Source: CAVVMA01 sp963788205 (GTDB lineage: Bacteria > Desulfobacterota > Binatia > Binatales > Binataceae). Taken from it: a stretch of 64,000 nucleotides of DNA. Each line of letters opens with the position of its first letter. Positions within the stretch are counted from its first letter, which is position 1. The position numbers and the translations under genes are program-made. This document shows positions 1 to 9,077 of this stretch, in pieces. The stretch lies in NCBI GenBank assembly GCA_963788205.1, contig CAWBGG010000002.1, forward strand, positions 992,001 to 1,056,000, given 5' to 3'. The notes under the pieces were generated by a model. That model saw only the letters and a list, made by a program, of their open reading frames with translations, was not told the DNA's origin and did not search any database.

Positions 1-2
1 CC

Positions 3-1124
3 AACCGCCTGATTCTCAACGAGCTGCTGGTCGCGGCCCGTGCCGATACCACCGAGACCGCCACCGGGGCCGAAGCGCTCGCCGAAGCCGGCCGCGCCTG
101 TGCGGCAGGCCGGCCCTACGGTCTGGTGCTGCTCGACTGCCGGATGCCCGAGATGGACGGTTTCGAGGTCGCCGAGCGCATGCGCCAGCAGCCCGGTGAC
201 TATCATCCGACGATCGTGATGCTTACGTCCGATCATCTGAACCCGAAACTCGCCCGGCTTTCCGAATGCGGGATCGACGCCCTGGTAGTCAAGCCGGTGC
301 GCCGCGTCGAGATGCTGCGGACGATTTCATCTGTCATAGGCAAGGCTCATACAGAGGAGGACCGACCCGTGAGTACCGCGCAAAACGGCGCCCCCGCGCC
401 AGCCAACCGCGAGCTCAACATATTGTTCGCCGAAGACTCGCCCGATAATCGGCTGCTGGTGCAAGCTTATCTCAAGGATCTTCCCTACTGCCTGGATGTA
501 GCCGAGAACGGTCAGATCGCTTTGGACAAGTTCATGCAAGGCAAGTACGACCTGGTGCTGATGGACGTACAGATGCCCGTGATGGACGGCCACACCGCGG
601 TCCGCAAGATCCGCGGCTGGGAAAAGGAACGCGGACTCACGCCGACACCAATCGTGGCGCTGACCGCTTCGGCGCTGAGCGAAGACATTCGCGAAAGTAT
701 CGAGGCCGGCTGCACGACCCATCTCAGCAAGCCGATTAAGAAGGCGCGCCTGCTCGCCGCGATCAACGACTTCGCGGTGGCGCCGCCGGCTGCATCGAAG
801 GATAATGGCCACAAGATTATCGTCGAGATCGATCCCGAAATCAGCGAGCTCATACCCGACTTCCTTCGGCACAAGCGCGACGATCTTTCGCTGCTGATCG
901 GCGCGCTGGAGCGCGGCGACTTCGAGGCGCTGCGATCGATCGGCCACCGAATGAAGGGTGAGGGCGCGGGCTTCGGTTTCCAGGCGATGAGCGATATCGG
1001 GCTCGTGCTTGAAGAGGCTGGACGCACCCGGGACCTCAAGCTGGCGCAAGAGCAGGTCTGGGCTCTGTCACGATACCTGGATCAGGTCGAAGTCACCGTC
1101 CCGGCGCAGACCGACGGCGCTTGA
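3..1124 (+). CDS. Hybrid histidine kinase, C-terminal part (REC-REC-Hpt), 5' truncated by window edge
   Basis: The frame is open from base 3, so the sensor and kinase portion lies upstream of the window. Visible order: a receiver domain (NRLILNELL near the start, phospho-acceptor Asp in LLDCRMPEMDG, conserved Lys in VVKPVRR), a second receiver (FAEDSPDNR acidic pocket, LMDVQMPVMDG, LSKP), then an Hpt domain whose IGHRMKGEGAGFG holds the phospho-His. This tail is typical of phosphorelay hybrid kinases that pass phosphate to a separate regulator. A convergent single-receiver gene ends 28 bp downstream and could be a partner (inference). The target pathway cannot be read from the sequence. Confidence 0.9.
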   Translation, partial: NRLILNELLVAARADTTETATGAEALAEAGRACAAGRPYGLVLLDCRMPEMDGFEVAERMRQQPGDYHPTIVMLTSDHLNPKLARLSECGIDALVVKPVRRVEMLRTISSVIGKAHTEEDRPVSTAQNGAPAPANRELNILFAEDSPDNRLLVQAYLKDLPYCLDVAENGQIALDKFMQGKYDLVLMDVQMPVMDGHTAVRKIRGWEKERGLTPTPIVALTASALSEDIRESIEAGCTTHLSKPIKKARLLAAINDFAVAPPAASKDNGHKIIVEIDPEISELIPDFLRHKRDDLSLLIGALERGDFEALRSIGHRMKGEGAGFGFQAMSDIGLVLEEAGRTRDLKLAQEQVWALSRYLDQVEVTVPAQTDGA

Positions 1125-1152
1125 CGAACCGCGCCGAGACCAACCGCGCCGG

Positions 1153-1575
1153 TCAGGATCGGGGCGGTTGATTCAGCGAGGTTCGGGGCGGTTTCAGGTC
1201 GGGAAACAGGTAAGCCAGCTTGCGCGCCAATTGATCGAAGTTCAGGAACGATTTTTCTACATAAGCCAGCGCGCCCAAGGCCAGAAATTGGGACGCGGTT
1301 GGAACCCGCGGACTGGCGCTGATCACGACCACCGCGGTGTTGATCCGTTCCTTGCGAATTATCACAAACAGATCCTTGGCGGTGAACCCCCGATCGTCGC
1401 CGGGCATCATCACGTCGAGCGTAACGAGGTCGGGCTGCAGGTCGCGGAAGAGTGTTAGTGCCTCCTGGGCCGTGCCGGCTTCGCCGGCCACCCAGCATCC
1501 GATTGCGATCAGCCGCTTGCGCAGGAGCGCTCGAAACGAATCCGAATCGTCAACTATGAGCGTATTAACAGCCAC
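1153..1575 (-). CDS. Single-domain response regulator (CheY-like)
   Basis: About 140 residues, essentially one receiver domain and no DNA-binding output. Residues seen: the acidic pair in LIVDDSDSF, the phospho-acceptor Asp in LVTLDVMMPGDD, a Ser in VVISAS and the Lys in YVEKSF. The short tail (LFPDLKPPRTSL) is not a recognisable domain. GTG at 1575 is chosen because GGAGAG sits about 6 nt upstream; an upstream start at 1605 would add ten residues without family support. It is convergent with the hybrid kinase tail, and the two could form one phosphorelay (inference). It would act by protein-protein contact rather than as a transcription factor. Confidence 0.88.
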   Translation of the reverse strand: MAVNTLIVDDSDSFRALLRKRLIAIGCWVAGEAGTAQEALTLFRDLQPDLVTLDVMMPGDDRGFTAKDLFVIIRKERINTAVVVISASPRVPTASQFLALGALAYVEKSFLNFDQLARKLAYLFPDLKPPRTSLNQPPRS

Positions 1576-1708
1576 GCCACCCTCTCCACGCCAGCGCGCT
1601 GACAATCAAATATAGGAGGTTTTGCCGGATGAGCCAATCGGGGGGTATGACGCACTCCCAGACTGGGAAACCGATTCCTTGAATCCCGGCGAATCGGCGA
1701 GGTCAGTG

Positions 1709-3331
1709 CTAGATCTGGCGCTCCGGCTCGCGGGGACGGTCGACCGGCGGCGGCGTCTGCACGGTTCTTGACGCCGCCGGTACCTTTACCGCCGCCGGTT
1801 CCGATGCTCTGGGCGTCGCGACCGGCTCGCGCGGCGCCTGCAGCGCCGCTCGCTCCGTCGCCGCGGCCTTGAGCTCCTCGAACACCTCGCTGACGAAATA
1901 CTTCATCTGCTCGACGTCGGGCATCAGGCGCGGCTCGGCCATCAGGCCAAAGTACAGGTTTTGATTGTAGCTCAGGATCGCAACGCCGTAGCCGAGATTG
2001 GCGCCCAGCGGCACCAAGCCGACGTAGTCGATCATCCGATGCTTGCCGAGGAACAGCGGCACCTGCGCGCCCGGCACGTTGGTCGCCACGAAATTGATCG
2101 CGGCCGGCGGCACGATTCGGCGCGCGATCCCGGGCGGAGCCTGGCGGAAGAGCCGTACCGCAGTGTCGAGGGCTGCCGTGCCCAGCCCCGATGCGAGTCC
2201 CATCAGTGCCGGCGGAACGAGGTCGGAAGCCGACATCAGCACCTCGAGCGCTTGCGGCTCGCCGCTGGATTTTCGCCGTTCGGTTTCCGCCGCGACCGAC
2301 TCCAGCCGCGCCACCGCGTCCATCGGCGTGGCCTCGAACTCAGGGAACATCATCGAGACGCGATTACCCAACGCGCCGCCCTCGCTCTTGCGGCGGACAT
2401 TGACCGGACATCCGATTCGCAGCGGACGGCCGCCGGTCGGACAGCCATGATATTCCAGGTAGCGGGCTGCGCCCTCGGCCAGAATCGTCAGCACCACGTC
2501 GTTGACCGTACCGCCGATCGCAGTGCGGATCGCGCGCGTATCGGTGAACGAGCATTTGAGCCACGCGACCGATCGCTCCTGGCTCGCCAAGCCGGCGTTC
2601 CATGGCGCTGCGACGATCGGACGCGACGCCATCTTCGCTATCGCGCGCACGGCGCCGGCGATCGGCAGGGCCGTTTCGCTCAGCGCCTTGCGGTTCGGGA
2701 TCATCTCGGTCGCCTGGCGGGCATGGTCTAATCGCTCCTGAACCAGATCGAACGCCGCGCGCACGAACGATCGCGCGCGGCCGGGGAACGGCGCAGGCCG
2801 CCATGGATTTTCGGGTTGTTCGGGCGGCGGCGCGTCGGAACGAAAATCGAGCACCACGTTGAGCAGCTCCATCCCGGAGACGCCATCGACGAGGCAATGA
2901 TGGGTCTTCCAGAGCACCGCCGAACGGCCGCCCCATAAACCGTTAAACAGGTGCATCTCCCAGACCGGACGGTCGATCTCCAGCGGATGCTTGTAAATCG
3001 CCATCGCGGCCTTGATCAGATCGTCCTCGCTGGAGCCTTCGGGGAGCTGATGCTGCATCACGTGACGCTCGATGCTGAAGTCTGGATCGTCTTCCCAGGT
3101 CGGATGGGCCAGGTTGAGCGGCACGAAAGAGAGCCGCTGGCGGTATCGCGGGATGAGATGGAGCCGCAGCTCTACATGCCGCGCCATCTCCGCGAAGCTG
3201 ATTTCTCCCTCGAAGACGGCCAGCGAGCCGATGTGCAATGGACCGTTGCGCGATTCGCCGTACAGGAAAGAAGCGTCCTGTGTGGTCAGGCGATGCGCCA
3301 GTTTGGCGGGTTGTGCGGGCGTGTCGGCCAC
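1709..3331 (-). CDS. Wax ester synthase/acyl-CoA:diacylglycerol acyltransferase (WS/DGAT)
   Basis: 540 residues. WS/DGAT enzymes transfer an acyl group from acyl-CoA to a long-chain alcohol or diacylglycerol, giving storage wax esters or triacylglycerol. The N-terminal acyltransferase domain has DASFLYGESRNGPLHIGS and the catalytic HHCLVDG (HHxxxDG type) near residue 145. The C-terminal half has the conserved GNRVSMMFPEF and NVPGAQVPLFLGKHR stretches. The last ~45 residues are Ala/Pro/Arg-rich and probably disordered. The GTG start at 3331 is preceded by GGAGGTGA about 8 nt away. It is divergent from the GNAT gene across a 189-bp gap. Whether wax or TAG is the product cannot be told. Confidence 0.93.
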   Translation of the reverse strand: MADTPAQPAKLAHRLTTQDASFLYGESRNGPLHIGSLAVFEGEISFAEMARHVELRLHLIPRYRQRLSFVPLNLAHPTWEDDPDFSIERHVMQHQLPEGSSEDDLIKAAMAIYKHPLEIDRPVWEMHLFNGLWGGRSAVLWKTHHCLVDGVSGMELLNVVLDFRSDAPPPEQPENPWRPAPFPGRARSFVRAAFDLVQERLDHARQATEMIPNRKALSETALPIAGAVRAIAKMASRPIVAAPWNAGLASQERSVAWLKCSFTDTRAIRTAIGGTVNDVVLTILAEGAARYLEYHGCPTGGRPLRIGCPVNVRRKSEGGALGNRVSMMFPEFEATPMDAVARLESVAAETERRKSSGEPQALEVLMSASDLVPPALMGLASGLGTAALDTAVRLFRQAPPGIARRIVPPAAINFVATNVPGAQVPLFLGKHRMIDYVGLVPLGANLGYGVAILSYNQNLYFGLMAEPRLMPDVEQMKYFVSEVFEELKAAATERAALQAPREPVATPRASEPAAVKVPAASRTVQTPPPVDRPREPERQI

Positions 3332-3520
3332 GTGAGCTTCACCTCCACCAGGGCTCCAACCGGCCCCCAGCCGGCCTCACGATGCGCTACTTCTTGGCAT
3401 GGTGTCAATCGGGTGGAGCGCCGCGCGCCGGCCCGTGCCGGCGCGTTTATCTTTGTGATCGAAGGGGCGAATTGCTATTGTTCACCCGATCCAGGCCTAC
3501 AGCGCTGCGGGTGACACACA

Positions 3521-4100
3521 ATGGCGACCGGAAACCACGATCACGGCTATCCAAAAGATTTGGCGCTTGCCAACGGCAAGCACGCGAACGTGCGCGTCAT
3601 GAGCCGCGCCGACGCCGATCTGGTGTTGCAATTCGCCCGCGCCCTGCCACCCGATGATCTGCTCTTTCTGCGCACCGATATCACCGATCCGGCGATAGTC
3701 GACGAATGGGTCAAGCACATCGAGAAAGGCAGCACCTTCACCCTGTTGGCGGAGGTCGGCGGCGAACTCGCAGGCTACGCGAGCGTCCATCTGAATGATA
3801 CGCGATGGACCCGGCGCGTCGGCGAAATCCGAATGCAGGTTGGTGCCGCCTACCGGCGGACCGGCCTCGGCCGGTGTCTCGCGCGCGAAATCTTCGATCT
3901 AGCGCGAGCCCGCGGGCTCAAGAAGATCACCGCCCAGATGACGCCCGATCAGGCCGGTGCGCGCGCGGTCTTCGAGAAGCTCGGCTTCCAGGTCGAAGCG
4001 ATGCTGGGCGATTGGGTTGAAGACCGGCTCGGGCGGCCTGCGCGATCTGCTGGTGATGACTCACGATGTCGCCGGCTTCAGCGATCACGTCACCGCGTAG
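3521..4100 (+). CDS. GNAT-family N-acetyltransferase, frameshifted near its C-terminus
   Basis: A GNAT fold with the acetyl-CoA loop in AAYRRTGLGRCLAREIF and the C-terminal ARAVFEKLGFQVEA strand-helix. As sequenced, the frame runs past the natural end into Arg-rich nonsense after GDWVEDR. Removing one G near 4026 restores a normal ending (GGLRDLLVMTHDV...) with a stop at 4098-4100 and a 192-residue protein of usual GNAT length. The frameshift is either an assembly error or a recent mutation; other single-base surpluses in this window favour an error. The acceptor substrate is unknown. The ATG at 3521 has only a weak upstream ribosome site. It is convergent with the glycosylase gene that ends 25 bp further on. 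Confidence 0.85.
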
Positions 4101-4124
4101 GCTCGCGCCGCACGACGCCTTTCC

Positions 4125-4718
4125 TCAATCGCGAGGCCGCACCGACACGTAGCGATTCCCGCGCTCGTAAAATCGCCACGGCTTGAGCGCCCACTCGCCG
4201 GCATAGGCGACGTTGATCCGCACCGAACGGCCGATCGATCCGGTGGGCCGCGCCGACTCTTCCAGGAAGAGATCGTCGCCGCACAGATCGCGTCCGTAGT
4301 CGGCGCCGGTTATCGCCAGCGCTTGCGCCAGCTTGCCCGGCCCGTTGGTCAGGATGCGCGAATCAGGTGGCTGATTCCGCCGCCGCGCCATCAGTTCCAC
4401 GCCACGCACCGGCTCGAGCGCCCTGATCAGCACCGCGTGAGGCTCGCCCGCTGACGCCACCACCACATTCATCGCCCAGCTCGTTCCGTAAATCAGGTAG
4501 ACGTACGCATGCCCCGGCGGCCCGAACATCGCGGCCGTCCGGCGCGTAAGACCGCGAGCGCTATGCGCCGCCAGATCCGCCGGCCCGCGATACGCCTCCG
4601 CCTCGACGATGCGCCCGGCCGCTTCGCCCTCCGCGCTACGATGCACCAGCACCTTGCCGATACATTCACGCGCCACGATCAACACCGGACGTGCGTAGAA
4701 CTCGCGCGGAAGTTTCAC
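4125..4718 (-). CDS. DNA-3-methyladenine glycosylase (AAG/MPG family)
   Basis: Base-excision repair glycosylase that removes 3-methyladenine and other alkylated purines. Family landmarks: LPREFYARPVLIVARECIGK at the N-terminus, the catalytic-Glu region IVEAEAYRG, MFGPPGHAYVYLIYG, the helix-turn NGPGKLAQALAI, and the C-terminal SVRINVAYAGEWALKPWRFY. GTG at 4718 (VKLPREF...) matches the usual family start and gives 197 residues. An upstream in-frame TTG at 4817 would add 33 residues without family support. It is divergent from the NLLRNGDF-family gene, so the ~140 bp between them should hold both promoters. Confidence 0.92.
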   Translation of the reverse strand: MKLPREFYARPVLIVARECIGKVLVHRSAEGEAAGRIVEAEAYRGPADLAAHSARGLTRRTAAMFGPPGHAYVYLIYGTSWAMNVVVASAGEPHAVLIRALEPVRGVELMARRRNQPPDSRILTNGPGKLAQALAITGADYGRDLCGDDLFLEESARPTGSIGRSVRINVAYAGEWALKPWRFYERGNRYVSVRPRD

Positions 4719-4859
4719 CTCCGATCCGATCGCGCGTCGCGATCGTTTCTCCTCTTGCGGCGACGCGATCAAATCTTCACCTTGATTGATGCCGAGGTAA
4801 GTGTGGACTATCCGCAACTATCCGCACTCGCGATTGCAGCTTTCAGGGCTTGCATTGCG

Positions 4860-5549
4860 ATGATGCTCCTGATCGCCGCCGTGATTCTCGCGCGCCCCGA
4901 TTTTTCCGCCGCCCAAAATCTGCTGCGCAACGAAGATCTCCTGCGCAACGGCGATTTCTCCGCCGGCGCCGGCGACACTCCCGAGGGATGGCGTCACGAG
5001 AGCTGGATCGATTTGCCGACCACTCGATTCGTCTGGATCAAACCGGCGAACGGCGAGCCGGGCATGGTCTCGGTGGAAAATGGCGCCGACAACATGGCGC
5101 GATGGGTCCAGGATGTGCACCTGAAGCCCGGATGGTACTACGTCGGCGCGCAGGTCGAAACGATCGGCCTCGGCACTGACGAGAGCAAGACCGGCGCGAT
5201 GGTTAGCCTGACCGGCCTCGGCGTGGTCGGTCGCGATTTGACCGGCAGCAACGACTGGACGACCCAGTCCTTCTACCTCAAAGTGGGCGCCGGCGGCGCC
5301 GATGTCCCAATCTCCCTCGGCATCGGCTTCTCGGCCAGATACGACAGCGGCCAAGCCCTTTTCCGTGGCGCGAGCGTAGTTCCAGTCGACGGGCCGCCAC
5401 CGGACCGCAATCAAATAGTCGATCTGGACCTGGTCAACGATCACTTCGGAAGCGGCAGCAACTGGCCGCTCGCGATGCTGCTGGCTCCCTTGATAGCCGC
5501 GGCGGTCGCGGGCTGGCTCGTTCTTCGCCCGCCCGGCGCCGCAACGTGA
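4860..5549 (+). CDS. Secreted/membrane-anchored NLLRNGDF-family protein, copy 1
   Basis: No named family recognised. About 229 residues: an N-terminal hydrophobic signal (MMLLIAAVILA..FSAAQ), a beta-rich exported domain and one C-terminal transmembrane helix (MLLAPLIAAAVAGWLVL) with a short tail. The domain starts with LRNGDFSAGAGDTPEGW and has GWYYVGAQVE and ALFRGASVV, like a jelly-roll carbohydrate-binding module (inference). Two paralogues (28971-29666 and 29680-30375) share all these landmarks. ATG 4860 gives a clean signal peptide; a GTG at 4803 is possible. Its stop lies in GCAACGTGAAAG, and this tail is repeated at 11991-12042 just before the GT39 gene, so this gene probably once overlapped GT39. 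Confidence 0.75.
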   Translation: MMLLIAAVILARPDFSAAQNLLRNEDLLRNGDFSAGAGDTPEGWRHESWIDLPTTRFVWIKPANGEPGMVSVENGADNMARWVQDVHLKPGWYYVGAQVETIGLGTDESKTGAMVSLTGLGVVGRDLTGSNDWTTQSFYLKVGAGGADVPISLGIGFSARYDSGQALFRGASVVPVDGPPPDRNQIVDLDLVNDHFGSGSNWPLAMLLAPLIAAAVAGWLVLRPPGAAT

Positions 5550-5552
5550 AAG
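5506..5552 (+). repeat. 3'-end repeat C, proximal copy (inside NLLRNGDF gene)
   Basis: The last 14 codons of the NLLRNGDF gene plus the following AAG align without gaps to 11996-12042, about 41 of 47 positions identical, same orientation. The two copies flank the 6.4-kb block holding the SBBP, beta-helix, LysR and IS5-remnant sequences. Confidence 0.7.
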
Positions 5553-5570
5553 GCCACCACCGAGCCCGAG

Positions 5571-8201
5571 CTACCGCCGAGAGGTAGGTTGTGGCGTCGG
5601 GGTGGCGGTTTTCTTCGGAGTCGGGGTGGGGGTTGGCGTCGCCCTGCCTGTTGAGCGGGGTTTGGGCGTTGGGGTCGCAGCGGCGCTTGGCGTCGGAGCG
5701 GGGAGTACAGGATTCAGCGCCAAGGCGAACGCGGCCGCGAATGCGTAGTAGCTCGTGGGGGAGCCGCTAGGAATCGGGCGGGCCTGTTGTAACGCGTTCG
5801 CCGTCACGGGCCAGTCTTCGCTGGGGGTACTGAATCCGCCCGGGGCGGCGATTGCCGTGCCGGTAAGATATGCCACGTTTTGCGGACCAAGCGCCATGGC
5901 ATAAGCCAGGTCGTTGCTGACACTGCCGTAGTACGTGGAGTACAGCAGCGAAGCTTGCCCCTTCAACGTGGGATCGAGCACGGTCAAGAATGCGTCGAAA
6001 CCGCCGGCAACTTGCGGCTGAACCGCGGTGGGGGTCACCGGGAAATTGATCTCGTTGGTGCGACCGGCCAAATAGGCAACGCCGCTGGCGTCCACCGCAA
6101 GCCCATAAGCGTCGTCTTCAGGGACAAGGCCAACTCCTTCAATCACCTGCGGCAGGCCGCCCCCCAAATATGTTGAGTACAGCAACTGCGCTTTGCCGGG
6201 GAGCTTGATGTTCAGCTTGCTGAAGAAGGCTCGGCAGCCTTGGTTCTCAGGATGCGTAAAGAACGGCTCGAAAGCCTGGCTCGTTGTAGGGAAGTCATCC
6301 GTTTTCTCCAGTCCATTCATGCAGGTTTGCCCTGCCACGGAGACGAACCCTTGAGGCTCTGGAGATATTCCGAACCCAAAGTCCGTGTTGCTGCCCCCCA
6401 GATAGCTCGAATAGACGAGCTGGCTAAGCGGCGGCTTCGAGAGGTTTAAAACCGTGACGAAAGCGTTGGAAACCGGCTGGGTGGGGTTTCCCGGCACCGT
6501 TCCCGCGTTCCCTTGAAAAGCGTTAGGAGCGACCGGAAAACTCGTCGAGGTCGCATTGCCGGTGAGGTAAACCAGTCCACTGGGGTCCAGCGCCACCGAG
6601 ATCACAGCATCGCCGGCGCCCATTCTTTTGGCGAAGCTGCCGCCCAAATAACTCGAATACTTGAGCGAGCTCTTGCCCTTTTTCGTCGGATCGAGAATAG
6701 AAACGAAGCCGCTGGAAGAGGCGCCGCTGAGCGGCACACCCTGAAAGCCTCGGTTGGCGTTCTGGAAGGCGCTCGGCGTCACGGGAAAGTCGGTTGACGC
6801 GGTCATTCCGCCAACATAAGCCAAGCCCGTTGTGTCCACGGCAACGCCGAACCCCTGCTCGCCGCCTGTCCCGCCCAGGTAAGTGGAGTATACGAGCTGT
6901 TGCGCCGGTGTCGCGCTGCGATCGATCACCGCGAAAAAGGCGTTTGAGGGTCCCCACAGGTTTGCCGGGTTCGCCGTGGTCCCGAAGGCTCGGTTGACGC
7001 TCTGGAAGGCGCTTGAAGTGACCGGGAAGTCGGACGAAAAAGTCTGTCCGGCCAGATAGATCAAGCCGTTTGGACCGAGCGCGATTGCGAAGCCTCGGTC
7101 GCCCCGCTCGCTGGTGCATGCCTTCCCGGCGCAATCTTCGCCGCTGCCGCCAAGGTAGGTCGAATAGATCAACTGGGAATCAGGCGGCTTGCTCGGATCG
7201 AGCACGGTCACGAACACATTGGGAAGGCCGCGCCCCGCGCCGTTGTCGGCGCCCTGGAACGCGTTTGAGGTGACGGGGAAATCGATCGATTCGGTCTGGC
7301 CGGTTATATAAACCAGGCCTTGAGCATCGACAGTAATGCCGAGCCCGAAATCCCTGCCTACTGGCGGGCTCCCCCCGGTCTTGGGTCCTGCGGTCCCGCT
7401 CCCGGCCAACAGGCTCGAATAGATGACCTGCGGATTGTTTATCAGGTTGACCGTGCCCTGGTCGTTTGGCGCGGCGGAGCCGCTGTCCTGCGCGAGGGCA
7501 ACTTGATAGTCCTCCACAGGCACAACGCCGCCCTCGCCGCGCTCGATAATCGGCGTCTCGATGAGGAATTTCGGCGCCCCGCCGCCCGCCGATAGGGCCA
7601 CGCCGCGACTCGAGCCGGGCGCCACTTGCGCGGTGCCCTCGACGCGCACCCTAACCGCCCCAACAGCCGCCCCATCGTGAGCGACGAATCGCAAATTGAG
7701 CGATCGTGCGCGGCCTGAAGCGATGAGATCCACGCCCGGGTAAACGTCGGAATACTTGATTTTCCGGAATGTCGGGATGCCGGTGTGCCATTTTGCGGGA
7801 TCGCCGCCGACAAAATAGTTGGCCTTAACCGGACAGGGATCGAGGCCCTCGATCCGCGCGGCGGGATTTGCCCCCGGCAGTTTTATTCTCGCAACAACCG
7901 GGCGGCGTTGCTTATGCTGTGGGTCCGGTGGGGCGGCTATTTTAAGAACCAGGGATCCTGCCGCAGCGAACAGGGCATAGTCGGGTCCCCTCGCGATGAA
8001 AAGGGCATGTCTGTCTGCTTGCCCAATATTAGCCTCGAAACTGAGGGGCTCCAATCGCCCGGAAGCGAGATGCTCGCCGGATTTCGGCGAAGGCTGTTCG
8101 CGCGCGAAGAAAACCACGCTCAGGACGACCGAGGCTAGAAGGGTAACGAGAAATGTCCACCGCCACGGACGAACACCCTGCGCTGACCTAATTCGTGGCA
8201 T
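5571..8201 (-). CDS. Large secreted SBBP-repeat beta-propeller protein
   Basis: About 876 residues. An N-terminal membrane/signal segment (WTFLVTLLASVVLSVVFF) is followed by a conserved pre-propeller region (LSFEANIGQADRHALFIARG, KIKYSDVYPGVDLI) and at least seven SBBP-type repeats built on LVYSTYLGG...GFGIAVD..GLVYVTG.T.S.DFPVT..AFQ. The end is a low-complexity Pro-Thr tail (TPTPTPTPKKTATPTP). SBBP proteins are surface or secreted propellers of uncertain role, probably binding or adhesive. ATG 8201 is chosen because GAGGAG lies 5 nt upstream; ATG 8216 lacks this. It lies in the block between the two copies of repeat C. Confidence 0.88.
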   Translation of the reverse strand: MPRIRSAQGVRPWRWTFLVTLLASVVLSVVFFAREQPSPKSGEHLASGRLEPLSFEANIGQADRHALFIARGPDYALFAAAGSLVLKIAAPPDPQHKQRRPVVARIKLPGANPAARIEGLDPCPVKANYFVGGDPAKWHTGIPTFRKIKYSDVYPGVDLIASGRARSLNLRFVAHDGAAVGAVRVRVEGTAQVAPGSSRGVALSAGGGAPKFLIETPIIERGEGGVVPVEDYQVALAQDSGSAAPNDQGTVNLINNPQVIYSSLLAGSGTAGPKTGGSPPVGRDFGLGITVDAQGLVYITGQTESIDFPVTSNAFQGADNGAGRGLPNVFVTVLDPSKPPDSQLIYSTYLGGSGEDCAGKACTSERGDRGFAIALGPNGLIYLAGQTFSSDFPVTSSAFQSVNRAFGTTANPANLWGPSNAFFAVIDRSATPAQQLVYSTYLGGTGGEQGFGVAVDTTGLAYVGGMTASTDFPVTPSAFQNANRGFQGVPLSGASSSGFVSILDPTKKGKSSLKYSSYLGGSFAKRMGAGDAVISVALDPSGLVYLTGNATSTSFPVAPNAFQGNAGTVPGNPTQPVSNAFVTVLNLSKPPLSQLVYSSYLGGSNTDFGFGISPEPQGFVSVAGQTCMNGLEKTDDFPTTSQAFEPFFTHPENQGCRAFFSKLNIKLPGKAQLLYSTYLGGGLPQVIEGVGLVPEDDAYGLAVDASGVAYLAGRTNEINFPVTPTAVQPQVAGGFDAFLTVLDPTLKGQASLLYSTYYGSVSNDLAYAMALGPQNVAYLTGTAIAAPGGFSTPSEDWPVTANALQQARPIPSGSPTSYYAFAAAFALALNPVLPAPTPSAAATPTPKPRSTGRATPTPTPTPKKTATPTPQPTSRR

Positions 8202-8306
8202 GCGGCTCCTCGGCATTCAGGGGCAGGCGAATCCAACTCGCCTGCCCCGCTCCGCTTGTTCACTATCAGTCTTGACCTGATCGAGCTGATCGGGCAAGAG
8301 TCAATT

Positions 8307-9008
8307 TCAGTTGCAGAGATTCTGGCCCATGGACCCTCCGCCGTTGCATCCAGAGTAATAATTAGCACCGGTGACATTCCGGCTGTACCCGGTCTCCGTG
8401 CTCATGACCAGGCCATAGTTTAAGGTATTCGAGCTGGCCGCGTTTTCGGCGACAACGCCGCCCGTCAACGCTTCGATTCCGCCGCCGGAATTTGCCGAGG
8501 CGGTATTCCGTTCGATCACGTTGTATTCCTCGCCCAGGATACCAAAGGTGGTATCTGACGTTGTGACCGTGTGATACACGATGCTCTGATTGGCCAGGTA
8601 CAGGCCGTAGCCGCCGTTGCCTATGGCCTGCACGTCCTCAATGTCACCAACGTCGCCGCCCAAATCCAGGCCGTGGCTGCCCGAGCTGATGACGTGGCCG
8701 TTCGTAACGGTGGTGTTGGTCACGCAACTCACGGAGCAGGCGTCGAGACCCTGGCCAGTGCCGGAGCCGCCGGTCAGCTTCCACCCGCCCATGTTGACCG
8801 TAACGTCATTTGCCGTGACGGGGATGGCGTCCGTGTTGGCGACACCGGTTACGCTGGCTGTGAAAGTATAGCTGCCGGGCGTAGCGATGGCGCAAGGGGC
8901 CGAGATGCTTGATGTACAATTTGCGGCCAGCGCCCCGGTGCACAAGGCGCAGCTCAGCGTTAGAATTGCGAGCAGATTGCCGAGTAACGTTTTCTTCCTG
9001 AGAAGCAT
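8307..9008 (-). CDS. Secreted right-handed beta-helix protein, copy 1
   Basis: 233 residues with a clear signal peptide (LGNLLAILTLSCALCTGALA). The mature part has short repeated turns ending in small residues (VTVNMGGWKLTGG, NTTVTNGHVISSG, SHGLDLGG, GGYGLYLAN, GGGIEALTGG), the look of a pectate-lyase-like parallel beta-helix. Several paired Cys suggest disulfides outside the cytoplasm. No catalytic residues of polysaccharide lyases could be assigned. ATG 9008 has GGAGAG 6 nt upstream; the 14 residues further upstream in frame are not signal-like. The next gene is a clear paralogue. Confidence 0.75.
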   Translation of the reverse strand: MLLRKKTLLGNLLAILTLSCALCTGALAANCTSSISAPCAIATPGSYTFTASVTGVANTDAIPVTANDVTVNMGGWKLTGGSGTGQGLDACSVSCVTNTTVTNGHVISSGSHGLDLGGDVGDIEDVQAIGNGGYGLYLANQSIVYHTVTTSDTTFGILGEEYNVIERNTASANSGGGIEALTGGVVAENAASSNTLNYGLVMSTETGYSRNVTGANYYSGCNGGGSMGQNLCN

Positions 9009-9077
9009 AATCGTCTCTCCATCGTTTTGTGTAGTCGTTTGGCTGTCCAAGGCGGCAAACGCGTTTCCAGCCCGCGT

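Noticed and set aside
327..1049. Open frames antisense to the hybrid kinase
   Set aside because: GC-rich shadow frames; the plus-strand frame carries the REC and Hpt motifs.
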